64,000 bases of DNA from Devosia sp. Root685 (GCF_001427875.1 NZ_LMHK01000004.1:338597-402596); one strand, 5' to 3'; positions 8,422-17,925 are shown, counted from the first letter of the stretch. The notes: a model not told the origin generated them from the sequence alone. Numbers and translations: made by a program.

Positions 8422-9071
8422 GCACTGTTGCCATTATCGACTATGGCGCGGGCAATCTGCGCTCCGCCGCCAATGCCTTCGAGCGTGTCGCCGCCGCACT
8501 GACGAATGGGCCTGAAATCATCGTCACCGCCGACCCCGAACAGGTCCGCCGCGCCGATCGCATCATGCTCCCCGGCGTCGGCGCCTTCGCCGATTGCAAA
8601 GCCGGTCTAGATGCCGTCGCCGGTATGACGGCAGTTCTCGAAGAGCGCGTCATCCGCGGCACCACGCCCTTCCTCGGCGTCTGCGTCGGCATGCAGCTGC
8701 TTGCCAGCGAAGGCCGCGAGAAGGTGATCACGGCAGGTCTCGGCTGGATCCCCGGCGCCGTCGAAAAGATCAAGCCGGCCGATCCAAATTTGAAGATTCC
8801 GCACATGGGGTGGAACACCATATCGGTGACCAAACCCCACGCCCTGCTTGCCGGTATCCCCACCGGTCCGGATGGGCTGCACGCCTATTTCGTACACTCC
8901 TACCACTTCCTCCCCGATGACCCGGCGCACCTTCTCGCCACCACCGACTATGGCGGCGTGGTGACCGCCTGCATCGGCCGCGACAATATTTTCGGGACGC
9001 AATTCCATCCCGAGAAATCGCAGGCTCTTGGATTGAAGCTGATCGAGAATTTCCTCCGGTGGTCGCCGTGA
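8418..9071 (+). CDS. hisH: Imidazole glycerol phosphate synthase, glutaminase subunit HisH
   Basis: Class I glutamine amidotransferase that supplies ammonia to HisF. 217 residues. The nucleophile Cys lies in FLGVCVGMQLL and the catalytic His and Glu in TQFHPEKSQ near the C-terminus. The start overlaps the preceding stop by four bases. A repeat element follows before hisA. Confidence 0.96.
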   Translation: MSTVAIIDYGAGNLRSAANAFERVAAALTNGPEIIVTADPEQVRRADRIMLPGVGAFADCKAGLDAVAGMTAVLEERVIRGTTPFLGVCVGMQLLASEGREKVITAGLGWIPGAVEKIKPADPNLKIPHMGWNTISVTKPHALLAGIPTGPDGLHAYFVHSYHFLPDDPAHLLATTDYGGVVTACIGRDNIFGTQFHPEKSQALGLKLIENFLRWSP

Positions 9072-9072
9072 G

Positions 9073-9194
9073 CACCCCCTTCCCAGCCTCCCCCACAAGG
9101 GGGGAGGTGCTGTCCTGTGCCACGGGCACATCCTTGCCTCACACACCATCCCTTCACCTCCCCCTTGATGGGGGAGGCCGGGAGGGGGTGGGGC
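9073..9194. repeat. R4 CT-rich inverted repeat in the his operon
   Basis: Outer arms CACCCCCTTCCCAGCCTCCCCC and its near complement enclose two shorter CCTCCCCC..GGGGGAGG hairpins. Relatives lie at 33495-33610 and, as a single hairpin, at 51166-51195. Confidence 0.8.
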
Positions 9195-9216
9195 CACGCG
9201 CTCGGAGCCCGAAGCC

Positions 9217-9948
9217 ATGATCCTCTTCCCCGCCATCGACCTAAAAGACGGCCAGTGCGTCCGCCTCAAACTCGGCGACATGAATCAGGCGACCGTTTTC
9301 AACGACGACCCCGCCGCCCAGGCAAAGAGCTTCGAAGACCAGGGTTTTGAATATCTGCACGTCGTCGATCTCAACGGCGCCTTTGCCGGCGAGAGCGTCA
9401 ATGGCGCCGCTGTCGAGCAGATTTTGAAGACCGTAAAATTCCCCGTCCAGCTCGGCGGCGGCATTCGCACGCTCGACCATATCGAAGCCTGGCTCGATAA
9501 GGGCCTCGCCCGTGTCATCCTCGGCACTGTCGCGGTGCGCGATCCCGAGCTCGTCAAAGAAGCCGCCAAAAAATGGCCCGGCCAGGTCGCCGTCGGCACC
9601 GACGCCAAGGGCGGCATGGTGGCGGTGGAAGGCTGGGCCGAAACCTCCGAGCTGTCGATCGCGGAACTCGCCAAGCGTTTCGAAGGCGCCGGCGTCGCCG
9701 CCATCATCTATACCGATATCGACCGCGACGGCATCCTCGCCGGCATCAATTGGGACTCGACCCTCGAGCTCGCCCGCTCGACTTCCATTCCGGTCATCGC
9801 CTCTGGCGGCCTCGCTTCGATGGACGACATCGAGCGCATGACCCGCCCCGAATACCAAGTGCTCGAAGGCGCCATTTCCGGTCGCGCGCTTTACGATGGA
9901 AGAATTGATTCACGTGAAGCACTGGCAAAATTGAGGGCTGCGGCGTGA
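9217..9948 (+). CDS. hisA: ProFAR isomerase HisA
   Basis: Phosphoribosylformimino-AICAR-phosphate isomerase, a (beta/alpha)8 barrel of 243 residues. Catalytic aspartates are D8 in PAIDLKDG and the one in VGTDAKGG; phosphate-binding turns LGGGIRT and ASGGLAS are present. A parS-like site lies within the last 45 bases of the gene. The stop overlaps the next GTG start. Confidence 0.96.
   Translation: MILFPAIDLKDGQCVRLKLGDMNQATVFNDDPAAQAKSFEDQGFEYLHVVDLNGAFAGESVNGAAVEQILKTVKFPVQLGGGIRTLDHIEAWLDKGLARVILGTVAVRDPELVKEAAKKWPGQVAVGTDAKGGMVAVEGWAETSELSIAELAKRFEGAGVAAIIYTDIDRDGILAGINWDSTLELARSTSIPVIASGGLASMDDIERMTRPEYQVLEGAISGRALYDGRIDSREALAKLRAAA
9906..9921 (+). promoter_or_regulatory. parS-like ParB site 1
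   Basis: TGATTCACGTGAAGCA, 14 of 16 matches to the bacterial parS consensus TGTTTCACGTGAAACA. It is inside the 3' end of hisA. One of six such sites in the window. Confidence 0.65.
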
Positions 9949-10274
9949 GCGAAACCCGGCCTGCCAAATTTCCCTGGTGGGCCTATTGGCTCTTTCTCGC
10001 CGTCATCGCGCTCTTTGCCTTTGCGCCGGTGCTCTCCGTTCTCGCCGCCACCTTCATTGCCGACAGCAATGGCTGTTACGTCAACGAGGGAGGCGTTAAT
10101 CCCTGCATGATCGGCGGCGCCGACTGGGGACCGACGCTCTATACGCTTTTCGTTCTGGGCTGGTTCATGCTGGCGACGATCCCGCTCGGCGGCGCTGCCT
10201 TTTTCGTCTGGCTCGCCAGCCTCATCATTCACCGCATCGCCTGGGGGCAGATGCAGAAGGGCAAACGCTCATGA
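9945..10274 (+). CDS. Small two-helix membrane protein between hisA and hisF
   Basis: 109-residue protein of unknown function. Two predicted membrane helices: residues 10-35 ([20 protein letters not shown]) and about 66-95 ([18 protein letters not shown]). Between them an exported loop with two cysteines ([16 protein letters not shown]) could form a disulfide. It starts with GTG overlapping the hisA stop and ends overlapping the hisF ATG, so it is clearly part of the operon. No enzymatic role in histidine synthesis is known. Confidence 0.8.
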   Translation: MSETRPAKFPWWAYWLFLAVIALFAFAPVLSVLAATFIADSNGCYVNEGGVNPCMIGGADWGPTLYTLFVLGWFMLATIPLGGAAFFVWLASLIIHRIAWGQMQKGKRS

Positions 10275-11071
10275 CCCTGAAAACCCGCATCATTCCCTGC
10301 CTCGATGTAGCCGGCGGCCGCGTCGTAAAAGGTGTCAACTTCGTCGACCTCATCGATGCCGGCGACCCCGTCGAGGCTGCCATGGCCTATGACGCCGCCG
10401 GCGCCGACGAATTGACCTTCCTCGACATCACCGCCAGCCACGAAGGCCGCGACACCATCTTTGACGTCGTCGCCCGCACCGCCGAACGCTGCTTCATGCC
10501 CGTCACCGTCGGCGGCGGCGTGCGCTCGATCGAAGATATTCGAAAACTGCTTCTCGCCGGCGCCGATAAGGTGGCGATCAATTCCGCCGCCGTCAGCGAT
10601 CCCGATTTCATCGCCCGCGCGGCGGATAAATTTGGCAATCAGTGCATCGTCGTTTCCGTCGATGCCAAGCAGCGGCTCGACGCAAAAGTCGGCGGCGACA
10701 ATCGCTCCGAATGGGAAATTTTCACCCATGGTGGCCGCAAACCGACCGGGCTCGATGCCGTGGAATTTGCCGCCAAAATGGTCGAGCGCGGCGCCGGCGA
10801 ACTGCTTGTGACCTCCATGGACCGCGACGGCACCAAGTCCGGCTTTGACCTGAAACTCACCCGCGCCATTGCCGATTCGGTTGAGGTCCCCGTCATCGCC
10901 TCGGGCGGCGTCGGTAAACTGCAGGACCTCGTCGATGGCGTCATCGAGGGCCACGCCAGCGCGGTGCTTGCCGCCTCGATCTTCCACTTCGGCACTTTTA
11001 CGATTCCCGAAGCCAAGCGCTATATGGTGGATCATGGCATCCAGATGCGCATGGATGCAGCTGCGGCTTGA
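10271..11071 (+). CDS. hisF: Imidazole glycerol phosphate synthase, cyclase subunit HisF
   Basis: Cyclase partner of HisH; closes the imidazole ring and releases AICAR. 266 residues. Catalytic aspartates are in [14 protein letters not shown] (D11) and VSVDAKQ; the barrel phosphate loops VGGGVRS and ASGGVG are present. ATGA overlap with the upstream membrane-protein gene. Confidence 0.97.
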   Translation: MTLKTRIIPCLDVAGGRVVKGVNFVDLIDAGDPVEAAMAYDAAGADELTFLDITASHEGRDTIFDVVARTAERCFMPVTVGGGVRSIEDIRKLLLAGADKVAINSAAVSDPDFIARAADKFGNQCIVVSVDAKQRLDAKVGGDNRSEWEIFTHGGRKPTGLDAVEFAAKMVERGAGELLVTSMDRDGTKSGFDLKLTRAIADSVEVPVIASGGVGKLQDLVDGVIEGHASAVLAASIFHFGTFTIPEAKRYMVDHGIQMRMDAAAA

Positions 11072-11098
11072 GCCTAAAAACCGGAAGCCACCACTGAA

Positions 11099-11169
11099 TG
11101 TCACCCCGGTGCAGGCCGGGGCCCATCCTGAGATCTCAAGATGGATCCCGGCTCAGTGCCGGGATGACA
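11099..11169. repeat. REP inverted pair between hisF and hisE
   Basis: TGTCACCCCGGTGCAGGCCGGGG faces ATCCCGGCTCAGTGCCGGGATGACA, around an inner CATC-CTGAGATCTCAA-GATG palindrome. Typical interspersed element of Rhizobiales genomes. Confidence 0.8.
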
Positions 11170-11191
11170 AGCGGTGGTTGGGGAGACAAGA

Positions 11192-11509
11192 ATGACCCTT
11201 GAAGAACTCGAAGCCCGCATCGCCATTCGCGCTGCCGCCTCCCCCGAGGAGAGCTACACCGCAAAACTGATTTCGCGCGGCATGAACAAGACCGCGCAGA
11301 AATTGGGCGAGGAAGCGACCGAAGCCGTCATCGCCGCCGTCACCGGCGACCGGGCAGAACTGGTCAAGGAATCGGCCGACGTGCTTTTCCATCTGCTGGT
11401 GGTTCTGAAATCCGCTGGTGTGCCCCTCGGCGAAGTCCTGGCCGAACTTGATGCGCGCACCGCTCAGTCCGGCCTTGCCGAAAAAGCCTCCCGATCGGAC
11501 AATAAATAA
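11192..11509 (+). CDS. hisE: Phosphoribosyl-ATP pyrophosphatase
   Basis: Hydrolyses PR-ATP to PR-AMP in the second step of histidine synthesis. 105 residues, the stand-alone HisE form. The metal-binding helix [13 protein letters not shown] and the later [12 protein letters not shown] carry the acidic residues of the MazG-like fold. The ATG at 11192 has GGGGAGA upstream. The stop and the coaA start share one base (TAATG). Confidence 0.95.
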   Translation: MTLEELEARIAIRAAASPEESYTAKLISRGMNKTAQKLGEEATEAVIAAVTGDRAELVKESADVLFHLLVVLKSAGVPLGEVLAELDARTAQSGLAEKASRSDNK

Positions 11510-12462
11510 TGGCGTCCCGTTCTTCCGCGCTCAATCCCTATCACCACTTCACCAAGGCCGAATGGAGCAAGCTGCGCGACGGTCAGCCGATGACGCTCGA
11601 CCAGAGCGATATCGATCGCCTGCGCGGCCTCACCGATCCGATTTCATTGGAAGAGGCCGAAGAGGTTTATCTGCCGATCTCGCGGCTCCTCTCCTATTAC
11701 GTCGAGGCCATCCAGGGCCTCCACAATGTGCAGTCGCGCTTCCTCGAAACGCCGCATGGCTTGAAAGTCCCCTTCATCATCGGCGTCGCCGGCTCGGTGG
11801 CGGTGGGCAAATCGACCACCGCCCGTATCCTCCAAACCCTGCTCTCGCGCTGGCCGTCGACGCCCCGCGTCGATCTCGTCACCACCGACGGGTTTTTGTA
11901 TCCCAATGCCGTGCTGACCGAAAAAGGCCTGATGGAGCGCAAGGGTTTTCCCGAAAGCTACGACCGCTCCCGCTTCGTCAATTTCCTGGCCGATATCAAA
12001 TCGGGCAAGGCCAATGTCAAAGTCCCGGTCTATTCTCACCTCGTCTATGACGTCGTGGCGGGCACGGAGATCACCGTCGATCGCCCCGATATTCTCATCG
12101 TCGAGGGCCTCAACATTCTTCAGCCCGGCGAATTGCCCAAGACCGGCCGGCCGATTGTCTTTGCTTCGGATTTCATCGATTTCTCGGTCTATATCGACGC
12201 CGACAATGACGACCTCGAAGAGTGGTTCATGCAGCGCTTTTTCCGCCTGCGCGAAACCGCCTTCAAGGACCCCACCTCCTTCTTCCGCCGCTTCGCCGAA
12301 ATGAGCGAAGAAGAAGCCGGCACATTCGGCCGCCAGGTGTGGCGCTCCATCAACCTGCGCAACCTCGTCGACAATGTGCTGCCCACCCGCGGCCGCGCGG
12401 ACTTGATTCTCAAAAAGGGTAGAGATCATCTGATCGAGAACGTGAGCCTGCGCCGGGTTTGA
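11509..12462 (+). CDS. coaA: Pantothenate kinase, type I (CoaA)
   Basis: Phosphorylates pantothenate, the controlling step of CoA synthesis. 317 residues. The P-loop [12 protein letters not shown] lies near residues 88-99; [12 protein letters not shown] and RKGFPESYD are typical of the PanK-I family. Coupled to hisE by a one-base overlap, an arrangement shared with other Rhizobiales. An R1 repeat follows. Confidence 0.96.
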   Translation: MASRSSALNPYHHFTKAEWSKLRDGQPMTLDQSDIDRLRGLTDPISLEEAEEVYLPISRLLSYYVEAIQGLHNVQSRFLETPHGLKVPFIIGVAGSVAVGKSTTARILQTLLSRWPSTPRVDLVTTDGFLYPNAVLTEKGLMERKGFPESYDRSRFVNFLADIKSGKANVKVPVYSHLVYDVVAGTEITVDRPDILIVEGLNILQPGELPKTGRPIVFASDFIDFSVYIDADNDDLEEWFMQRFFRLRETAFKDPTSFFRRFAEMSEEEAGTFGRQVWRSINLRNLVDNVLPTRGRADLILKKGRDHLIENVSLRRV

Positions 12463-12472
12463 CAGCTCGCCC

Positions 12473-12602
12473 CCAGTAGCCCTCATGGTGAGGTGCTTTG
12501 CGGAGCAAAGCCTCGAACCACGAGGGCGTGTCGCAGAGACCTCCACTCGCTCGACCTCGCCCTTCGAGGCTACGCTTCGCTACGCGCCTCAGGATGAGGT
12601 CT
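12473..12602. repeat. R1 palindromic repeat, copy c, mixed arms
   Basis: Left arm CCCAGTAGCCCTCATGGTGAGG with CCTCGAACCACGAGG; right arm of the related type CTCGCCCTTCGAGG ... CGCCTCAGGATGAGGTC. Sits between coaA and the convergent VOC gene. Confidence 0.82.
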
Positions 12603-12629
12603 TCGGGGCGATGGGCCGACCAGAGAGAC

Positions 12630-12980
12630 CTAATACGTCCCCTGCTGCGGCTGGCTCAGGACAATCAGGTTTCCGTCCGGATCCCGCAGTTTCGCTGTGC
12701 TGAAAAAATGGCCGATCGCCTTGGCCACCGGCTTGATCCCGAACATTTCGAGCCGCCCCAGCTCGTCGGCGATATCATCGACGATCAGGGTGAGAACACT
12801 CGCCCCGGCCCGATCGGCATCGGTTGCCACATGCACCCAGCCGCCCCCCGGCAGCTTCCATTCGGCGACATCGGCCATGGGCCGCGCATCGGCCTTCCGG
12901 CCGAACAGATACTCGTACCAGACGAGAGATTCCGAGAGGCTTTCGACGGCAATGCCGGCCAGCGCATTAGTGATGGTCAT
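12630..12980 (-). CDS. VOC-family (glyoxalase-like) protein
   Basis: 116-residue single-module vicinal oxygen chelate protein; the family covers glyoxalases, extradiol dioxygenases and antibiotic-binding proteins. Typical features are the N-terminal [17 protein letters not shown] and the C-terminal [15 protein letters not shown]. Substrate unknown. Divergent from dapB. Confidence 0.82.
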   Translation of the reverse strand: MTITNALAGIAVESLSESLVWYEYLFGRKADARPMADVAEWKLPGGGWVHVATDADRAGASVLTLIVDDIADELGRLEMFGIKPVAKAIGHFFSTAKLRDPDGNLIVLSQPQQGTY

Positions 12981-13126
12981 TGCGGGTCCGTTTTTTCGCT
13001 TTGAGGCTCAGCCTAGAGACTCCGGCCGATTGTGTCGATTGCGAAGCAATCGCCAATCGCCGCATGGAGTTGGCGGCTGGTCGTGGCACTGATATAGGCG
13101 TTCACGACTATATTTGGAGACGAGGC

Positions 13127-13939
13127 ATGACCGAGCTCAGAACCATTGTCGCCGGTGCCGGCGGCCGCATGGGATCAGCCAATATCAGAGCAGTGGCAGC
13201 GAGCGCCGGTCTCAAACTCGTCGGCGCAGTCGATCGCCCCGGCGCGTCCTCGATCGGCAAGGATGCCGGCACGCTTGCGGGCATCGACGCCCTCGGTGTC
13301 ACCGTCACCGACAATGTTACCGCGCTACTCGATCAGGCCGACGTCATCATCGACTTCACAGCGCCCGCCTCCAGCGTCGCCCTCGCAAAGCTTGCCGCGA
13401 CCAGGGGCCTCGTCCATCTCATCGGCACCACCGGTTGCTCGGAAGCCGACGACGCTGAAATCGCCGCCGCTGGGGCCGCCGGCGCGCGCATCGTCAAGTC
13501 AGGCAATTTTTCCCCCGGCATGGTGGCGCTCGCCGTCCTCGTCGAGAAGGCGGCCCAGGCCCTTCCCGACTACGATGTCGAAGTGCTTGAGATGCACCAC
13601 AACCTCAAAGTCGACGCCCCCTCTGGCACAGCTCTTCTGCTCGGCGAAGCCGCAGCCAGGGGCCGCAATATTTCCTTGAAAGACCATTCCGTCCGGGTCC
13701 GCGATGGCCATACCGGCCCGCGTGAATTCGGCACTATCGGCTTTGCCACCCTCCGCGGTGGCAATGTCATCGGCGACCACATGGTCATCCTCGCCGGCCC
13801 CTCCGAGCGCATCGAGCTTAACCACCGCGCGCAAGACCGCACCATCTATGCCAATGGCGCCGTCCGCGCCGCCCTCTGGGCCGTCCATCAGCCAAGAGGT
13901 CTCTACACCATGGCCGACGTCCTCGGCCTCAACGACTAG
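13127..13939 (+). CDS. dapB: 4-hydroxy-tetrahydrodipicolinate reductase
   Basis: NAD(P)H-dependent reductase of the lysine and diaminopimelate pathway. 270 residues. The nucleotide-binding loop VAGAGGRMG is at residues 7-15 and the substrate motif [13 protein letters not shown] in the C-terminal half. The ATG at 13127 has GGAGACGAGG upstream. A small perfect hairpin (CGATTGC GAA GCAATCG, 13036-13052) lies in the leader. Confidence 0.96.
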   Translation: MTELRTIVAGAGGRMGSANIRAVAASAGLKLVGAVDRPGASSIGKDAGTLAGIDALGVTVTDNVTALLDQADVIIDFTAPASSVALAKLAATRGLVHLIGTTGCSEADDAEIAAAGAAGARIVKSGNFSPGMVALAVLVEKAAQALPDYDVEVLEMHHNLKVDAPSGTALLLGEAAARGRNISLKDHSVRVRDGHTGPREFGTIGFATLRGGNVIGDHMVILAGPSERIELNHRAQDRTIYANGAVRAALWAVHQPRGLYTMADVLGLND

Positions 13940-13955
13940 TTCTTAAGGATAAAAA

Positions 13956-14570
13956 ATGTCCGGTACACTGATCCTGGTCCGTCATGGCCAGAGCGAATGG
14001 AACCTCAAAAATCTCTTCACCGGTTGGCGCAATCCCAACCTGACCGAGCAGGGTGAAGGCGAAGCGCGCGCGACGGGGCGGGCGCTCAAGGCGCAAAAAT
14101 TCGCGCCGGACCTCTTTTACACCTCGGCCCTGCGCCGCGCCCAGCACACGCTCGACCTCATTCTCGAAGAGATGGGCATTCTCAATGTGACGATCACCCG
14201 CAATGTCGCGCTTAACGAACGCGACTATGGCGATCTCTCGGGCCTCAACAAGGACGATGCCCGCGCCAAATGGGGCGAAGAGCAGGTGCTCATCTGGCGC
14301 CGCTCTTTCGACGTTCCCCCGCCGGGCGGCGAAAGCCTCAAGGACACCGCGGCCCGCACCCTGCCCTATTACGAAGCCGAAATCCTGCCGCAGCTGAAAG
14401 CGGGCAAGACCGTCCTCGTCGCCGCCCACGGCAATTCGCTCCGTGCCCTGGTCATGGCCATCGAAGGTCTTACGCCAGACGAAATCCTGGCCCGCGAAAT
14501 CGCTACGGGCGAACCGACGGTCTACAAGATCGGCCCCGACGGGAAGCTGGTCGAGCGGTTGAAGCTCTGA
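13956..14570 (+). CDS. gpmA: 2,3-bisphosphoglycerate-dependent phosphoglycerate mutase
   Basis: Glycolytic mutase interconverting 3- and 2-phosphoglycerate. 204 residues, the short form common in alphaproteobacteria. The phosphohistidine motif [10 protein letters not shown] is at residues 7-16; ERDYGDLSG and [11 protein letters not shown] supply the other active-site residues. It starts 16 bases after dapB, so the two are probably co-transcribed. A strong terminator follows. Confidence 0.95.
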   Translation: MSGTLILVRHGQSEWNLKNLFTGWRNPNLTEQGEGEARATGRALKAQKFAPDLFYTSALRRAQHTLDLILEEMGILNVTITRNVALNERDYGDLSGLNKDDARAKWGEEQVLIWRRSFDVPPPGGESLKDTAARTLPYYEAEILPQLKAGKTVLVAAHGNSLRALVMAIEGLTPDEILAREIATGEPTVYKIGPDGKLVERLKL

Positions 14571-14582
14571 TTTCTGATTGTA

Positions 14583-14598
14583 GGATTCACGTGAAACG
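14583..14598 (+). promoter_or_regulatory. parS-like ParB site 2
   Basis: GGATTCACGTGAAACG, 13 of 16 matches to parS. Intergenic, between the gpmA stop and its terminator stem, which it touches. Confidence 0.55.
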
Positions 14599-14620
14599 CG
14601 GCCCTCGGGCCGCGTTTTTC
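14594..14620 (+). terminator. Rho-independent terminator of dapB-gpmA
   Basis: AAACGCGGCC, loop CTCG, GGCCGCGTTT, then TTCTTT. Very stable hairpin 23 bases past the gpmA stop. Confidence 0.88.
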
Positions 14621-14621
14621 T

Positions 14622-15491
14622 TTAGTGCGCCGCCGAAATCACTCCGGCCTCCCAGCCCAGAATCGCCCGCTTGCGCGGCACGCCCCAGTGATAGCCCGTC
14701 AGCGCACCCGAAGTGCCGACCACGCGGTGGCAGGGCACCACGAAACTGATCGGGTTTTTGCCAACCGCCGCACCCACCGCCCGCGAGGCCGTCGGCCGCC
14801 CGATATGATTGGCGACGCTGGAATAGGTGACCGCCTTCCCGCATGGAATCTTGAGAAGCGTCTCCCAGACCTTGACCTCAAAATCGGTGCCGATAAGCAC
14901 CACCCGCACCGGATGGTCCGGCGACCAGCGGCCCGGTTCGAACACCTGCGCCACCATGGGGGCAATCCGCGCATCGTTCCGGGTAAACCGCGCCTTGGGC
15001 CAGCGATTGGCGAGATCGGCAAAAGCCTCTTCGACGCTCATATCCGCATCGGCAAAGCCCAGTCCGGACATGCCATATTCGGTCGCCGTCACCACCGCGA
15101 GCCCGAAAGGCGAAGGCGCCGCGCCCCAGAACATGTCGATGCCCTCGCCCCCGGCGCGAAACACGCCCGGCGGCATGGCTTCATAGGTCACGAAGAGATC
15201 GTGCAAGCGCGAGGTGGAAGACAGCCCCACTTCATAGGTCGTATCGAGCACGCTCGCCTTGTCGCGCAGCAGCGATTTGGCATGGTCGAGCGCCACCGCC
15301 TGGGCAAAGCTTTTGGGCGAAAGCCCGCACCAGCGCCGGAAGAGATCGGTCAGCTGCCGCTCGGTCAGTCCGAGCGCGCGAGCAAATTTGCCGAGATCGG
15401 TCGCATCCGGACCGTTCTCGCTGAGATAGCGAATGGCCGCGCGAATGGTGTCGTAGTCGCTGGCCGGGGCGATATGGGCAAGCTGGTTCAT
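14622..15491 (-). CDS. AraC-type regulator fused to O6-methylguanine-DNA methyltransferase
   Basis: 289-residue fusion. The N-terminal third is an AraC-like helix-turn-helix (LGKFARALGLTERQLTDLFRRW); the C-terminal 170 residues are an Ada/Ogt methyltransferase with the acceptor cysteine in FVVPCHRVVG. The methylphosphotriester-accepting N-terminal Ada domain of E. coli is absent. It therefore probably repairs O6-alkylguanine and may act as a regulator, but cannot sense phosphotriesters the Ada way. The ATG at 15491 is preferred to a TTG five codons upstream. Confidence 0.88.
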   Translation of the reverse strand: MNQLAHIAPASDYDTIRAAIRYLSENGPDATDLGKFARALGLTERQLTDLFRRWCGLSPKSFAQAVALDHAKSLLRDKASVLDTTYEVGLSSTSRLHDLFVTYEAMPPGVFRAGGEGIDMFWGAAPSPFGLAVVTATEYGMSGLGFADADMSVEEAFADLANRWPKARFTRNDARIAPMVAQVFEPGRWSPDHPVRVVLIGTDFEVKVWETLLKIPCGKAVTYSSVANHIGRPTASRAVGAAVGKNPISFVVPCHRVVGTSGALTGYHWGVPRKRAILGWEAGVISAAH

Positions 15492-15613
15492 GGCCGTATC
15501 TTTCAATTGAGCTTTTGCCCTTTTTAGGCCCGGCGGAAAGCGCGCGCGACCCGGTTTTGACGCTGAGGCAAGTCTTGCGAAAGTGGTCCGGATTGCCGGA
15601 GACAGGCCAAAAT

Positions 15614-16099
15614 TCAGCCCTGGCGCGCCTTGCGCAGCGCCTGTCCAAAGGCCCGGGCAAAACTCGCCTTGTCATTGATCGCAAGGAAAGCCGCGATTTC
15701 GATGCGCTCGGCCCCCTGGTTGAGATGAACGGCCATGGTGCGCTCGTCCTCGTCCCGCGTCAGCACCAGCCGTACCGTCTTGGGGTCGAGCCGGCGCATC
15801 TGCCGCTCCTGGCCGGGACCGGCGGTGACGAGTTCGATCTGGTCGGGCCAGACGGTGATTTGCTCGATGAGGCGCGCTCGCCGCGCCTGCCGCACCGAAA
15901 AGGCGGTCAGCGCCCCCCCGGCAATGGCAAAGCCGAGAATGCCGGGCAGCAGAAATTCCGGCACGGCGACAAGGAAGGGCAGGCCCAAAAGCCCGGCCGC
16001 GGCAAGGCCGATCCAGCCGCCGGCAGCGCGCAGCGATCTGTCCGGCCGCAGGGTGGCCGAAAACAGAGGACTGGTCGTTGTGCTGGTTTGCATTGGCAT
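15614..16099 (-). CDS. DUF2244 family membrane protein
   Basis: 161-residue integral membrane protein. Two adjacent hydrophobic segments follow the N-terminus (GGWIGLAAAGLLGLPFLVAV and LLPGILGFAIAGGALTAF); the C-terminal half is a soluble domain with VRLVLTRDEDE. It fits DUF2244, which is often divergent from nth in Rhizobiales as it is here. AGGGCGAG precedes the ATG at 16099. Function unknown. Confidence 0.8.
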   Translation of the reverse strand: MPMQTSTTTSPLFSATLRPDRSLRAAGGWIGLAAAGLLGLPFLVAVPEFLLPGILGFAIAGGALTAFSVRQARRARLIEQITVWPDQIELVTAGPGQERQMRRLDPKTVRLVLTRDEDERTMAVHLNQGAERIEIAAFLAINDKASFARAFGQALRKARQG

Positions 16100-16144
16100 G
16101 ATCGACTCGCCCTGAAATATTGGCAGAGATTCGGGGTCGAGAGA

Positions 16145-16819
16145 ATGCCAAGTCCTAAAAAAGTGAAAAAGCTGAACCGGGCGCAGGCCGAGGCCATTTT
16201 CGAGCGCTTTCATGAGATCGAGCCCGAGCCCAAGGGCGAACTCGATTATATCAACGCCTATACCCTGCTGGTTGCCGTGGTGCTGTCCGCCCAGGCGACC
16301 GATGCGGGCGTCAACAAGGCAACCAAGCGCCTCTTCGAACTGGCCCCCTCGCCCGCCGCCATGGTGGCGCTGGGCGTCGACGAGATCACCGAACTCGTCA
16401 AGACCATCGGCCTTTATCGCGGCAAGGCCAGGAACGTTTTTGCTTTAAGCCAGATCCTCCTCGACCAATATGGCGGCGAGGTCCCCGACAATCGCGAAGC
16501 GCTCGAAGCCCTGCCCGGGGTCGGCCGCAAGACCGCCAATGTGGTCCTCAATATCTGGTTCAAGCAGCCGACCATTGCCGTGGATACGCATCTCTTCCGC
16601 GTCGGCAATCGCACCGGCCTCGCCCCCGGCAAGACCCCGCTGGCGGTGGAACAGGCGCTGCAAAAGCAGATCCCCGAACGGTTCATGCTCCACGCCCACC
16701 ACTGGCTGATTCTCCACGGCCGCTACATTTGCAAAGCCAGAAAGCCCGAATGCTGGCGCTGCCCGATCAGCGAATGGTGTCTGTTCGAACCAAAGACCCC
16801 GCTGCCGAGGGCGGCCTAG
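16145..16819 (+). CDS. nth: Endonuclease III (DNA glycosylase/AP lyase)
   Basis: Base-excision repair enzyme removing oxidised pyrimidines. 224 residues. The helix-hairpin-helix LPGVGRKTANVVL holds the catalytic Lys, VDTHLFRVGNR the catalytic Asp, and the C-terminus has the [4Fe-4S] pattern C-x6-C-x2-C-x5-C (CKARKPECWRCPISEWC). The ATG at 16145 gives the normal family length. The last four bases overlap the convergent DUF2214 gene. Confidence 0.96.
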   Translation: MPSPKKVKKLNRAQAEAIFERFHEIEPEPKGELDYINAYTLLVAVVLSAQATDAGVNKATKRLFELAPSPAAMVALGVDEITELVKTIGLYRGKARNVFALSQILLDQYGGEVPDNREALEALPGVGRKTANVVLNIWFKQPTIAVDTHLFRVGNRTGLAPGKTPLAVEQALQKQIPERFMLHAHHWLILHGRYICKARKPECWRCPISEWCLFEPKTPLPRAA

Positions 16820-17268
16820 CTCCCATAGCCCCGCGCCATGGCCGCCGCGAAGAGCGGGATCAGTACCAGCACCCCCGCCTGCAGATGCACGAACCGGCGG
16901 CTCCTCCCGATCTCGCCAACCGGCACCACATAATCGGCAACCCCCGCCCCGGCCTTCGCCCAACGCCTGATCGCCATAGTCGGCTGGATCGTCAGCAGCC
17001 CCAAGACCAGAAAGGCCGCCATCTTCCCCCAAAAGGCGTGGTTGCCGAGATAATAGCCGGGATCGACACCGCCCAGCCAAACCCGCAAAATCCCGACGAC
17101 GATGACGAGCCCGGCCACAGCCCCATAGGCCGCATCCAGCCGCGCCAATTGCCCGAGCCTCGTCCCGCCCAACCCCGGCCGCAACAGCGCAAACTCGGCC
17201 GCAAAAATCCCCACCAGCGAAAACACCGCCAGGTGGTGCGCGCAAGCCAATATCAGAGACCAATCCAT
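16816..17268 (-). CDS. DUF2214 family membrane protein
   Basis: 150-residue protein with four predicted membrane helices, matching DUF2214 (start MDWSLILACAHHLAVFSLVG, inner motif HAFWGKMAAFLVLGLL). Function unknown. Divergently transcribed from a TetR regulator with only 57 bp between them, so it is a likely target of that regulator. The minus strand holds TTGACA, an 18-base spacer and TAGATG, a possible promoter. Confidence 0.82.
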   Translation of the reverse strand: MDWSLILACAHHLAVFSLVGIFAAEFALLRPGLGGTRLGQLARLDAAYGAVAGLVIVVGILRVWLGGVDPGYYLGNHAFWGKMAAFLVLGLLTIQPTMAIRRWAKAGAGVADYVVPVGEIGRSRRFVHLQAGVLVLIPLFAAAMARGYGS

Positions 17269-17318
17269 TGCCCTGTCCTCGACCAGGTGTTAACGGTGCT
17301 CACATCTATTCCTTTCAT

Positions 17319-17333
17319 GTAAACAATGTCAAC
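17319..17333. promoter_or_regulatory. Putative TetR operator
   Basis: Imperfect 15-bp palindrome of pattern GTnnACA-n-TGTnnAC. It overlaps the TetR-gene start codon and the proposed -35 box of the divergent DUF2214 gene, so a bound repressor could block both. Confidence 0.4.
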
Positions 17334-17886
17334 ATCAGTAAACGCGCCCTATCACCACGGTAACCTGCGCCAAGCCCTCCTCGAAGCCGCGCTGATCATT
17401 TTGGAAAAAGACGGCGAAGCCGGTCTTGGCCTCCGCGATCTGGCGCGCGCCGTCGGCGTCTCGGCGGCCGCGCCCTATCGCCATTTTGATTCGCGTGCTG
17501 CCCTTCTCGAAGCGCTCGCCGTCACCGGCTTCCAGCGTTTCTCAGCCGCCATGGAAGCCGTGGCCTCAAGCGATCCGGCCGACCCCATGGCCGCCATGGG
17601 CAAGACCTATGTCCTCTTTGCCCTCAGCAACGCCAATCTCTTCCGCCTGATGTTCTCGCCCCAGCTCAAGAAAGACGGCCGCCCCGGCCTCCGCATGGCT
17701 GCCGATGCCGCCTTCGATACATTGCGCCACCTCGTCGGCGGCGACATGCAGACCGGCCGCATAAAAGCCCTCGCCGCCTGGGCCAAAGTCCACGGCCTGT
17801 CCATTCTCCTCCTCGATGGTCAAATCGCGCTCAGAGCCGGCGAAGATACCGAAGCGCTGATCGCGGAGATCATTGGGAGTTTGTAG
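17326..17886 (+). CDS. TetR/AcrR-family regulator
   Basis: 186-residue repressor-type protein. The N-terminal helix-turn-helix covers about residues 12-55 (LRDLARAVGVSAAAPYRHFDSR, YHHGNLR start), and the C-terminal domain is of the TetR_C_33/WHG kind. The start has no Shine-Dalgarno sequence and sits in a palindrome, so the message may be leaderless. Ligand unknown; the divergent DUF2214 gene is the probable target. Confidence 0.88.
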   Translation: MSTSVNAPYHHGNLRQALLEAALIILEKDGEAGLGLRDLARAVGVSAAAPYRHFDSRAALLEALAVTGFQRFSAAMEAVASSDPADPMAAMGKTYVLFALSNANLFRLMFSPQLKKDGRPGLRMAADAAFDTLRHLVGGDMQTGRIKALAAWAKVHGLSILLLDGQIALRAGEDTEALIAEIIGSL

Positions 17887-17925
17887 CGGGTTTCTCGGGC
17901 TCCACGGGCTCCCCAACTCCACGGT

